A stretch of 55,464 nucleotides of DNA from Streptomyces sp. NRRL F-6492 (lineage in GTDB: Bacteria; Actinomycetota; Actinomycetes; Streptomycetales; Streptomycetaceae), in assembly GCF_001280125.1 (NCBI RefSeq), contig NZ_LGEG01000228.1:1-55464 (forward strand). The letters run 5' to 3'. The translations under genes and the position numbers were made by a program. The notes beneath the pieces are model-generated. The model did not search any database. It was given only the letters and a program-made list of their open reading frames with translations, and was not told the DNA's origin. Below, piece after piece: positions 35,513 through 43,235 of this stretch. Within the stretch, counting starts at the first letter, position 1. Every line of letters starts with the position of its first letter.

Positions 35513-35803
35513 GTGCGGGAGGGCCCCGACTTCAAGGCCACCTGGTGTGAGATCGCCACCGACCTCACCACACCCCACGGCCATGGCGGCGGCATCCGCG
35601 TGACCCGGGCGGAGGCCATGATTTCCCTCTACGAAGCGGCGGCGTCCGCCCACGGGGCACGAACGACCCGCCTCACCCCCGGCACCGCGACGAGAGCGGT
35701 CATCGAGCTGACCGTCGACCTGCTCGCGTGGGCGGACGCTCACGGCTACGACGCCGACGACATCCTGGACGCCGCACAGACGCGGTTCGACCTCGGACCG
35801 TGA
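35513..35803 (+). CDS. hypothetical protein, possibly a fragment
   Basis: The frame encodes up to 96 residues with strong GC third-position bias, ending VIELTVDLLAWADAHGYDADDILDAAQTRFDLGP, a convincing acidic helical C-terminus. The N-terminus is uncertain: GTG at 35513 has no good ribosome site and the frame stays open leftwards into the creatininase remnant. It may be the 3' part of a gene brought by the rearrangement. I do not recognise the family. Confidence 0.45.
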   Translation: MREGPDFKATWCEIATDLTTPHGHGGGIRVTRAEAMISLYEAAASAHGARTTRLTPGTATRAVIELTVDLLAWADAHGYDADDILDAAQTRFDLGP

Positions 35804-35862
35804 GGGTCCTTGGCCGGGGTGACGGGGTTAGCGGCGGGCTGTCCACGGGGAGAGGCCAGTGC

Positions 35863-37692
35863 TCACGGCTGCTGCAGATGACCGAGCAGCGCATGGAGGT
35901 CGGCGGAGTCCATTCCCCACGGAGTGAGGTCCTCCTCCGGGTCCGCCAGTTCCCGTACGACCGGGTCGTCGAGGATCTGGCCCATGAACTCCAGCTTGCG
36001 TCCGAGGCGCTCGTGCACGACGGCGTCGATCGTCCCCTCGGCGACGAGCACCGTCACGCGGGTGTCCGTACCCGGGGCGAGTCCGAGCCGGTGGATCCGG
36101 TCGAGGCTCTGGAGGTAGCGGCCGGCCGCGAAGTCGCGGTCGAGGTAGACGGCGTCGTGACAGACGTGGTGGAGGCTGATCCCCTCGCCCAGCGTGGCCG
36201 GGTTGGAGAGCAGCACCATGCAGTCCGGGTCCTCGCGGAACCTGCGGATCTGCTCGTCCCGGTCCGGGGTGGCGCCGTGGACCACCGCTGGGCGGAGCGC
36301 ATCGAGAGAGGCCGCGAGCGTGGTCAGGTTCCTGACGAACGTCGACCAGACGAGCGTCTTGCGGCCCGCGCGGGCGTTCTCCGTCACGATCCGCAGAACG
36401 GCCTCGTACTTCGGGGACAGCTCGTAGCTCGGAAGCTCCCGCATGAGATCCAGCAGAGGGAGGCCGGGGTCCGCCGGGCGCCGGGCCGCGAACAGCGGCA
36501 GGGGCTGGTACCGGTCCGAGCCGGACTCCAGCAGGGCGGGGTTCGTACTGGCCATCATCAGGTACACGAGCACCTTGCCCAGCCGGGCGAACTCCTCCTG
36601 CTCGCGGTCCTGGAGGTCGGTGAGCTGGTTCTTGAGCGCGGCGTAGAGGCGGCGGTGCGCCTCAGGAAGCTGGACGTACTTCACCCGTATGTCCACCGGA
36701 GGGAGCTGGAGTTCGTTCTTCGTCGTCCTGGTGAAGAGCGGTCTCAGCACCCGGCTCGCGTGCGCGAGGTCCCCGCCCGCCACCGCCCGGTCCACGGCTC
36801 GCCGCCCGTGACCGGGCCAGACGAACGAGAGGAGGCTCTCCAGGTCCTTGGCACCGTTCGGCGCCGGGGTCCCGGTGAGGATGAGGCGGTGCGCGGCCAG
36901 CGGTCCCAGCGCCATGCAGCTGGCGCCGTACGTGCCCCGGACGCCCAGCTTCATCCGGTGGGCCTCGTCCAGGACCATGAGCGCCGGGGCTGCCGAGAGC
37001 CACTCGGCGAGCTGGGACTGCTGTCGGCTCAGCCGCTCGTAGTTGACGAGCAGGATCTCCGCACCGCTGTCCTCCGACCGCTGGAAGACGCGGAGAACGG
37101 GGGGCACGGAGAAGCACATGGCAGCTTCGTCGGTCCACGCCTCGTACGCGGACTTCGGGCTGACCACCAGAAGCCGCCGGACCTTGCCGGCCTGTCGGAG
37201 GGCCGCGTATACCGCCAGGGCGGCGCGGGTCTTGCCCGCCCCGGGGACGCTGAAGTTGGCGCCGTGCGTGAGGGACAGCAGCTTCGCGATGTCGCGCTGC
37301 TGGAAACTGGTCAGCGGAGCCGTCCAGGCCGGGCCGAGGAGCGCGGGGACGTCGGAGGCCGAGACCTCTCCCCGTACCTGCTCGCCGCGCTGCCCCGCCT
37401 CCAGCCGGGCTTCCACCGCCTGTGAATCCCGTACCGACCCTTCGGCAAGCGCCTTCAGACCGGGCGAGAAGACGACACCCTGTGGGTCGTGCCAGTGGGT
37501 CAGCAGAGGCAGCTGGGCGAGGAACTCCTCCAGGTCCACCTCCGCCGCCTGAGGACCGCGCTGACTCCCGCTGCCATACCGGGCAATGAACCGTACGAGA
37601 TGCGCCTGGCCGTCCGCGAGGCTCCGGAACACCACCTTCGTACGGGTCTCGTCAAAGCTGATTCTGAGCGAGGGCTCTTCGGTGCCGGCCAC
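35863..37692 (-). CDS. SNF2-type DEAD/DEAH helicase
   Basis: A 609-residue superfamily 2 ATPase. The first 165 residues are an extra N-terminal domain. Motif I is FSVPGAGKTRAAL, motif Ia region VVSPKSAYEAW, motif II LMVLDEAHRMK and motif III LILTGTPAPNG. The C-terminal lobe has LVWSTFVRNL, NPATLGEGISLHHVCHDAVYLDRD and LQSLDRIHRLG (motifs V and VI), all intact. The GTG at 37692 is 2 bases after the ParB-like stop, so it is coupled to it. Remodelling or translocating on DNA for the island is inferred. Confidence 0.9.
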   Translation of the reverse strand: MAGTEEPSLRISFDETRTKVVFRSLADGQAHLVRFIARYGSGSQRGPQAAEVDLEEFLAQLPLLTHWHDPQGVVFSPGLKALAEGSVRDSQAVEARLEAGQRGEQVRGEVSASDVPALLGPAWTAPLTSFQQRDIAKLLSLTHGANFSVPGAGKTRAALAVYAALRQAGKVRRLLVVSPKSAYEAWTDEAAMCFSVPPVLRVFQRSEDSGAEILLVNYERLSRQQSQLAEWLSAAPALMVLDEAHRMKLGVRGTYGASCMALGPLAAHRLILTGTPAPNGAKDLESLLSFVWPGHGRRAVDRAVAGGDLAHASRVLRPLFTRTTKNELQLPPVDIRVKYVQLPEAHRRLYAALKNQLTDLQDREQEEFARLGKVLVYLMMASTNPALLESGSDRYQPLPLFAARRPADPGLPLLDLMRELPSYELSPKYEAVLRIVTENARAGRKTLVWSTFVRNLTTLAASLDALRPAVVHGATPDRDEQIRRFREDPDCMVLLSNPATLGEGISLHHVCHDAVYLDRDFAAGRYLQSLDRIHRLGLAPGTDTRVTVLVAEGTIDAVVHERLGRKLEFMGQILDDPVVRELADPEEDLTPWGMDSADLHALLGHLQQP

Positions 37693-37694
37693 GC

Positions 37695-39116
37695 TCAGTC
37701 CTCGCTCGCCTTGATCAGCCAGCTGACGCCCTCGCCGCGCGTGCTGACACCACGGCTGGCCTGGCGGGCCAGCTTCGCGAGACTGCTCCGGACCCTGAGC
37801 AGCGCGCTGTCGAAACTCGCCTCGTCGAGGCTGTTGCTGCCGAGCGCCTGCACCAGATCGCTCACGCTCTGGTCGATCGACGCGCGCGCGTCGTCGAGAC
37901 GCTCCGCGGTGGTCTGCCTGACCTTCCTGAGCCGGTCGTCCCGCTCCGCCTCGTCCAGCGCGCGGCGCATCCCCTTGCGGGCTTCGGCGATCTCGCGCTG
38001 GGCGGCCTCGCGTACGGTGTCCGGAACGTTGCGGGAGGACCAGGTGGCGCGGGCCTGGAGGATCTGGTCGGTCACGGCCCGGGCCCGGATGACCGGGTCC
38101 GAGGGCGGGGCTACGGTGACGGACAGACCGGGGATGGAGATTCCGGCCGGTTCGGCCGTGCTCTTCCCGCTGGAACCAGCGGCCTCGAACAGCGTGGGCA
38201 GGCTTCCCTCCAGGTAGGTCCCCTGGAAGTCCTCCCCGATGACACGGGTCCTGGTCTTGGCGAAGTCCAGGATGATGGCCGCGATCCGGTTCTCCTTGAC
38301 CCGCTCGGCCTTTTCCTGGCTCGAAGCCCGCACCTTCTCGTACGTACGGTGCAGTTCCTTCAGGTTCTCCTGGTGGCCCTCGAAGTCCGAGAGGCCGAGC
38401 TGGGCGCCTTCCGGCGTGGCACTGCGCTCGATCATGTCCCGGATCACTCCGAGGATCCACCGCTCCTGCCGGAAGGTCTTGAGCTGGATGTGGAAGTCGC
38501 GGGCGATGTCGGCCTCCTCCCGGCCCATCAGCTCCTGCTCCTCCATGGCGATCAGGCGGTTGATGTAGGAGTAGTCACGGCGCTTGTCGGGGCGCAGCTG
38601 AAGGGTCAGCTCGACCGCGTTGATGTCGTCCCAGGTGAAGGAAGAGGGAAGGACGCCGACCCGGATCGAGGCGCGCCCCAGTCGGCGCAAGGCCGCGGCA
38701 CGCGTGTTGCCGTTCACGAGGATGCCCTCGTGCGTCATGAGCCCGGGTTCCTGCTGATCGACGGAGCGCAGGCTTTCCAGCAGCGCTTCGAAGTCCGGGT
38801 CCGTCTCGTCCGGGTTGGCGGGCTTTCCCCTCAGCAGCCGGTCGAGGTATTCCTGGCTTTCCACGCTCCAGGGATCCGACTCCAGCCCGCGGGCGAGGTC
38901 GGGGTCGTGGTCGCGCTGGGCCCTGATGCGGTGAGTCGCCGGGTTGTAGTAGACGTCGCGCAGTGGCATGTCGATGACACCGACGTGGATCGGACGGCCG
39001 TTCCACTCCACGGTGACGGTCTCGCTAATTTTGTTCGCTTCGGTGGACTCATGGAGCCGCCGTGCGACCAACTCGGTGTTCTCCGGGCCCTTCGGCGGAA
39101 GAGCGAATGCCAGCAT
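37695..39116 (-). CDS. ParB/Srx-like N-terminal domain protein
   Basis: A 473-residue protein. Residues about 35-130 resemble a ParB/sulfiredoxin-like domain: IDMPLRDVYYNPATHRIRAQRD and then GILVNGNTRAAALRRLG, which matches the V-x-G-N-x-R-x-x-A motif of ParB-like NTPase/nuclease folds. The middle holds a helix-rich segment with MEEQELMGREEADIARDF, and the last 200 residues are long charged helices (coiled-coil character). The ATG at 39116 lies 10 bases after GAGGAG; a GTG two codons earlier is possible. It lies in a three-gene operon with the HNH-like protein and the helicase. Confidence 0.8.
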   Translation of the reverse strand: MLAFALPPKGPENTELVARRLHESTEANKISETVTVEWNGRPIHVGVIDMPLRDVYYNPATHRIRAQRDHDPDLARGLESDPWSVESQEYLDRLLRGKPANPDETDPDFEALLESLRSVDQQEPGLMTHEGILVNGNTRAAALRRLGRASIRVGVLPSSFTWDDINAVELTLQLRPDKRRDYSYINRLIAMEEQELMGREEADIARDFHIQLKTFRQERWILGVIRDMIERSATPEGAQLGLSDFEGHQENLKELHRTYEKVRASSQEKAERVKENRIAAIILDFAKTRTRVIGEDFQGTYLEGSLPTLFEAAGSSGKSTAEPAGISIPGLSVTVAPPSDPVIRARAVTDQILQARATWSSRNVPDTVREAAQREIAEARKGMRRALDEAERDDRLRKVRQTTAERLDDARASIDQSVSDLVQALGSNSLDEASFDSALLRVRSSLAKLARQASRGVSTRGEGVSWLIKASED

Positions 39117-39180
39117 TCCCACGATTCTCCTCAACTCCGGGCCTCGGCCCGTTTCCCTTCCAGCTCTCCGCCACGGTGCA

Positions 39181-39870
39181 CTACGGCCGTCTGACCGCCG
39201 CGCGGACCGTCTCGCGGGACTCCGCCGGCAGACTGCGGTACTCACCCCACAGCCGCTCCATGGTGCTGAAGTCCCGATGGTCGGCCGCCACCCACTGCGC
39301 GAAGAGCTCGCGCTCCACACCGCTCATCTTCGCCAGCCGGCCGAGGATGTCCGTCACGTCGGTCTGCCGGCCCCGGCCGCCGATCCTGCACCGCCGGCAC
39401 TCGATGACCAGCTCGACGGTCTTCCCGCCCGGCTTCAGCACCTCGCGCCGGGCGATGTCCAGCTGGGCGGTCTCGACTCCGCCGTCGTACGCCTCGCCGG
39501 CCGCGATGCCGCACACCCGGCAGAGGTGGTCGTCCCGGTCGAGGATCTCACGGCGCTGCGGAGCGCTGATGCCGGCGGCGGCCGGCTTGACCCGCGCCTG
39601 GCCGGGCTTCCAGACCTCGGCTCCCCGCTCGACGAACCGGTGCTCGTGCGGGGAGAGGGTGGGGTCCTCGCGATTGGTCGCGATCACCCAGCCGTGCACC
39701 CGGAGGTCCCGCATGCGGCGGTCGATCTGCGAGGTCTCCGGGAACGCCTCGCGCAGCTGGGTCTTGGTGAAGACCGAACCCACGCCGACCTCGGTGACGA
39801 GCCAGAGCGCGCAGCGGACCATGGTCCCCTGCGTGCTGGTCCGCCACGAGGGAATGTCGGTGTCCACCAC
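39181..39870 (-). CDS. HNH-like cysteine-cluster protein of the helicase/ParB operon
   Basis: A 229-residue protein from the GTG at 39870, placed 6 bases behind AAGGAG. Residues 20-85 look like a winged helix (SVFTKTQLREAFPETSQIDRRMRDLRVHGW). A zinc-type module follows: REILDRDDHLCRVCGIAAGEAY, then ELVIECRRCRIGGRGR, giving four cysteines (CxxC, CxxC). The QRREILDRDDHLCRVCG start is what McrA-like HNH nucleases show, but I cannot point to both catalytic histidines, so nuclease activity is uncertain. First gene of its operon. Confidence 0.65.
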   Translation of the reverse strand: MVDTDIPSWRTSTQGTMVRCALWLVTEVGVGSVFTKTQLREAFPETSQIDRRMRDLRVHGWVIATNREDPTLSPHEHRFVERGAEVWKPGQARVKPAAAGISAPQRREILDRDDHLCRVCGIAAGEAYDGGVETAQLDIARREVLKPGGKTVELVIECRRCRIGGRGRQTDVTDILGRLAKMSGVERELFAQWVAADHRDFSTMERLWGEYRSLPAESRETVRAAVRRP

Positions 39871-39983
39871 GATGATCTCCTTAAGGCCGACCAGGGGTCT
39901 GCGTCCGCGTACGGACGCCGGCGCCCGGATCCGTTTGCCTCCCATTGGAAGCGGGCGCCGACCAGTAGATCAAGCTGTTACGG

Positions 39984-40070
39984 GTGTTTGCGGCCCAACG
40001 CAAACACGTGGCGTCGGGGGTCGGCGAAAACGCAAACACCGGAAGACGGAGCCTGCCTCAACGCAAACAC
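39984..40070. promoter_or_regulatory. array of CGCAAACAC boxes in the divergent island promoter
   Basis: Four identical 9-bp boxes: GTGTTTGCG (39984-39992, inverted), then CGCAAACAC at 39999-40007, 40031-40039 and 40062-40070. The first two form an inverted repeat with a 6-base centre; the direct copies are 32 and 31 bases apart, three helical turns. They occupy the region between the divergent HNH-like and HTH genes and look like operators for the adjacent HTH protein. Confidence 0.8.
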
Positions 40071-40162
40071 CCGGATCAGCGGAACGCCTGCTTCCTGGTT
40101 GTGCCTGCGCATGATCGCGTCAGACTGAATGCTCGACAAATACGTTCGTCTCTGGAGGTTCG

Positions 40163-40993
40163 ATGGCCGCTCTGGGCCAAGTGCGGGAAACGTTCTGGGA
40201 AGGGTGCACGCCCGAAGACATCAAGTTCGCCACGGAGTTCCGCGCGCTGGTGAACGCGATGACGTCCCCCAAGCAGCATGTCCGCGCACGGCAGCTGGGC
40301 ATCGCGCCCAGCACCCTGTCCAACTACTGGATCGGCCGCCGTATCCCCTGGCAGGCACGCCTTCATGCCCTCTTCGCGGCGGCACGGAAGTACTCAGCCG
40401 GTGACGAGCCGGTGACCTTGGCCGCTCTTGAGAAGCTGCGCGCGTATGCGCGGCTGAACCGGCTCAGCCGCGACTCCCACGCCGCATCCGTCATCTGGAG
40501 ACTGCCTGACGGGATGCAGGTGTCCGGTACGGACGCCCCGGCCCCCGGCACCGTTCCGGCAACGGGACCGGCGCAGGACCGGCAGAGCACCGGAAACGCC
40601 GGGCCGCTGGAGAACGGGGAGAACCCGGAGACGCCGGGGAACTCGCTTGACCGGAGGGACCAGGAGAAGCCGGAGATCGCCGAGAGCGGCGCGGTGGGTG
40701 AAACCCTGGGAATCCTGCGGGCGGCACGGGCGTCGGAGGACCTCCGGCACCTCGTCGGTACGGCCTGGTCGGCCAGCAGGACCTTCAGCGAGGCCGAGTT
40801 CTGCGCCGCCGTCGCCGCGCTCCACGCCACCGGCGACACGGACCTGGCCGAGGCGCTGCTCCTCGCCGACGGACAGCGCGGCCCGGACGCCACGATGCGG
40901 CTCGCCCTGGCCCTGATGGGCGCCGGTCTCGGCAGCTCCGCCGAGCTCGTCATGCGCGCCAGCCTTCCCGCGGAGGCCAGCCTGGTGCGGTAG
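40163..40993 (+). CDS. HTH regulator of the island
   Basis: A 276-residue protein. Residues 20-75 contain a lambda-repressor-like HTH (FATEFRALVNAM, HVRARQLGIAPSTLSNYWIGRRIPW). A disordered Pro/Gly/Asn linker spans about 125-180. The C-terminal part (RHLVGTAWSASRTFSEAEFCAAVAALHATGDTDLAEALL) is helical, perhaps a sensor or dimerisation module. The ATG follows GGAGG by only 4 bases. Its divergent promoter region carries four CGCAAACAC boxes, which it may bind. It could delay restriction relative to methylation. Confidence 0.75.
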   Translation: MAALGQVRETFWEGCTPEDIKFATEFRALVNAMTSPKQHVRARQLGIAPSTLSNYWIGRRIPWQARLHALFAAARKYSAGDEPVTLAALEKLRAYARLNRLSRDSHAASVIWRLPDGMQVSGTDAPAPGTVPATGPAQDRQSTGNAGPLENGENPETPGNSLDRRDQEKPEIAESGAVGETLGILRAARASEDLRHLVGTAWSASRTFSEAEFCAAVAALHATGDTDLAEALLLADGQRGPDATMRLALALMGAGLGSSAELVMRASLPAEASLVR

Positions 40994-41115
40994 CCGACAG
41001 CCCTCGGGGCATCTCCGAAGAACACCAGCACGGAGTAGGGCGAAGTCGCCGCTCCGGTCTCTGTGGCGCCCGGTTCCGGACCGCCTCCTCACTCACGCCG
41101 TACAGGAGTCCCTTC

Positions 41116-41319
41116 ATGCTGCACATTTCGCTGGCCCTGATCGTTGGGATCGGCTTCGCCGTCTTGTTCTCGGCCGCTATCGCCGCCGGCGCTTTCGCCC
41201 TCGCCAGGGGTGACGGGCAGACGGTGTCCGTGTCGGTCCGCCGGGGAGCCGGAGCCTTCGCCTGCGCGCTCACCCTCGGCATCCTGATCCTCACTCTGCT
41301 CAGGGGGACGCCGGGTTAG
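41116..41319 (+). CDS. small two-helix membrane protein in the island
   Basis: A 67-residue protein, MLHISLALIVGIGFAVLFSAAIAAGAFALARG, a polar strand, then GAFACALTLGILILTLLRG. The ATG follows AGGAG by 8 bases. I recognise no family. It lies between the HTH regulator and the methyltransferase on the same strand, and might be a membrane partner or unrelated cargo. Confidence 0.65.
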   Translation: MLHISLALIVGIGFAVLFSAAIAAGAFALARGDGQTVSVSVRRGAGAFACALTLGILILTLLRGTPG

Positions 41320-41508
41320 CCGACCGTGGGCGCTGCACGAGGAGTACGCTCCCGATCCGCCTGGGCAGGGTGAGACACCCGTGCCTGATGCCGCACACTT
41401 ATGTGGGCGCTGTCGGCTAGTGAGGCGCATTGTCAGTGGGGTCTGTCACCCTCTGTGATGGCTGGTGGCACAAGGCGCCAGCCGGGGTTCGCGTACGAAG
41501 GAGGGTGC
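41320..41508 (+). promoter_or_regulatory. leader of the methyltransferase gene
   Basis: 189 bases without a supported gene. It contains GCTGTCGGCTA (41409-41419), the exact complement of TAGCCGACAGC at 40991-41001, and a further TAGCCGAC at 41318-41325. The ribosome site AAGGAGGG ends 5 bases before the ATG at 41509. Promoter hexamers are not certain. Confidence 0.4.
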
Positions 41509-42699
41509 ATGGCCAGCACTGAATCGGAGTTCACCTCGATCGAGATCTGTGCTGGAGCCGGCGGACAGGCCATCGGCCTGCACCGCGCGGGTTTCCGGCA
41601 CCTCGCACTCGTGGAGATCGACAAGCACGCCAGGGAGACGCTGCGGCGGAACATCGAGACGCGGCCGGACTGGGCGTGGGAGCTACGCCACTGTGACCTC
41701 CGACACTCGGACGTGACGGACTTCGAGCCTCTCGAAACCATCAGCCGGGACGGGGTGCCGCTCCAGCCGGGTGAGCTGGACCTCCTGGCCGGCGGCGTAC
41801 CGTGCCCTCCGTTCTCGCACGCCGGGAAGCAGCTCGGCAGGGACGACGAGAGGGATCTCTTCCCTCGCATGCTCTATCTCGTGGAAAAGCTCCGGCCCCG
41901 GGCGGTCATGATTGAAAACGTACGGGGCATTCTGGACCCCAAATTCGAGGACTACCGGGACTACATTAGGGCCAGGCTCGCGGGAGGCTCATACCGCGAG
42001 GTAGATGGGACCGTCGTCACCGACGAGGGAATGGATTACCGGGTCTGTCACTGGGGTCTTCTGGAGGCCAGTAACTTCGGGGTCCCGCAGCTCCGGCCGC
42101 GTGCGATTCTCGTCGCCATCCGGGAAGACGTCCTGAAGGACGTGAAGTACGAGTGGCCCACGTCGACGCACGAGGAGCCGTTCAGCGTCGCGGAGGCGCT
42201 GAAAGCGTCGATGGAGGCGCGGTATGCCGCCCACTACGGCGGCGTCCGTGAGCAGCAAGCGCGGGATGCCTTGGAGAAGTGGCACCGGAAGGCGTCGGAG
42301 CGGCACGCGGAGCTCAGGGCCAAGGGCAGTGCCGGCATCGCGCCCACGCTCGTGGGCGGCTCCAAGAAGCACGGCGGTGCTGACCTCGGTCCGAGCCGGG
42401 CCAAGGCGGCCTGGAAGCAGCTGGGCGTGTCGGGCCTCGGGGTCGCCAATGACGCCGAGACCGCCGAGAAGAAGAACTCGGCGGACCGTGACCTCTTCGG
42501 CGCGGACGGCCCGATGCTGACGGTCGAGCAGGCCGCGATCATCCAGGGCTTCCCGCACGACTGGATCTTCGACGGGGGCAAGACGGCTCAGTACCGGCAG
42601 GTCGGCAACGCCTTCCCGCCGCCGGTCGCCGAGGCCGTGGGCCGCTCGATCATGGAGGTCCTCAAGGCCGCCCGGGAGCGGGACGCGCAGCAGTCCTGA
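41509..42699 (+). CDS. C5-cytosine DNA methyltransferase of the NaeI-type R-M system
   Basis: A 396-residue m5C methyltransferase. Motif I is SIEICAGAGGQAIGLHRAG, motif IV with the catalytic Cys is GGVPCPPFSHAG, motif VI is MIENVRG, motif VIII is VPQLRPRAILVA, and motifs IX-X are in AQYRQVGNAFPPPVAEAVG. The variable target-recognition region spans about residues 230-345. Its stop is base-adjacent to the stop of the convergent Vsr gene (TGATCA). With the NaeI-family endonuclease it forms a type II system; its target is not readable, though NaeI itself cuts GCCGGC. Confidence 0.94.
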   Translation: MASTESEFTSIEICAGAGGQAIGLHRAGFRHLALVEIDKHARETLRRNIETRPDWAWELRHCDLRHSDVTDFEPLETISRDGVPLQPGELDLLAGGVPCPPFSHAGKQLGRDDERDLFPRMLYLVEKLRPRAVMIENVRGILDPKFEDYRDYIRARLAGGSYREVDGTVVTDEGMDYRVCHWGLLEASNFGVPQLRPRAILVAIREDVLKDVKYEWPTSTHEEPFSVAEALKASMEARYAAHYGGVREQQARDALEKWHRKASERHAELRAKGSAGIAPTLVGGSKKHGGADLGPSRAKAAWKQLGVSGLGVANDAETAEKKNSADRDLFGADGPMLTVEQAAIIQGFPHDWIFDGGKTAQYRQVGNAFPPPVAEAVGRSIMEVLKAARERDAQQS

Positions 42700-43221
42700 T
42701 CAAGGCGTGTCCATGCCTGTGTCCGTGCCCTTTTTCTCCGCACGGGCACAGGCACGGCGCTTCTCCACTTCGGCGGCGATCCGGAGGGCGCACTCGGCGG
42801 GTGCCTCGTGCTCCCAGAAGCGGAGGACGGTCCATCCCGCCTCCAGCAGCCGCGCGTCCGTGTCCCGGTCGCGGGCCATGTTGCCGGCGACCTTGTCCGA
42901 CCAGTAGCCAGGATTCGTCTTGGGCGGCACGTAATGCTCGGGACATCCATGCCAATAGCACCCATCGATGAACACCGCGACCCTCACCGGCCGGAAGACG
43001 ATGTCCGCCGTCCGCCGCAGGTCGGCCACCGGCCTGGCGGCCACGCGGTAGCGCAGCCCCTGGGCGTGCAGCAGCCTCCGGACCAGTTGCTCCGGTTTCG
43101 TGTCGCGGCTGCGGATGGCCTGCATATTGCGTCGGCGGGCGGCGGATGAGGCCCAGGAGCCCGGCGGGAGCTCCGGCTCCCCGGCCGGCGGGCGGGTGTC
43201 CTTCTGGCGCGGATCGTCCAT
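42700..43221 (-). CDS. vsr: very short patch repair (Vsr) endonuclease
   Basis: A 173-residue T:G mismatch endonuclease. Conserved segments are ARRRNMQAIRSRDTKPEQLVRRLLHAQGLRYRV, then TADIVFRPVRVAVFIDGCYWHGCPEHY with the catalytic Asp and zinc ligands, TNPGYWSDKVAGNMARD and VLRFWEHE. The length is standard. It starts 14 bases after the NaeI-family gene stop, in one operon, and repairs deaminated methylcytosines made by the convergent methyltransferase. The first 25 residues are a flexible tail. Confidence 0.94.
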   Translation of the reverse strand: MDDPRQKDTRPPAGEPELPPGSWASSAARRRNMQAIRSRDTKPEQLVRRLLHAQGLRYRVAARPVADLRRTADIVFRPVRVAVFIDGCYWHGCPEHYVPPKTNPGYWSDKVAGNMARDRDTDARLLEAGWTVLRFWEHEAPAECALRIAAEVEKRRACARAEKKGTDTGMDTP

Positions 43222-43235
43222 GGTGCTGGCGGCCC

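Noticed and set aside
37693..38460. N-terminal extension of the SNF2 helicase to 865 residues
   Set aside because: That stretch is the ParB-like gene read in another frame. The GTG at 37692 sits 2 bases after that gene's stop and starts the sensible sequence.
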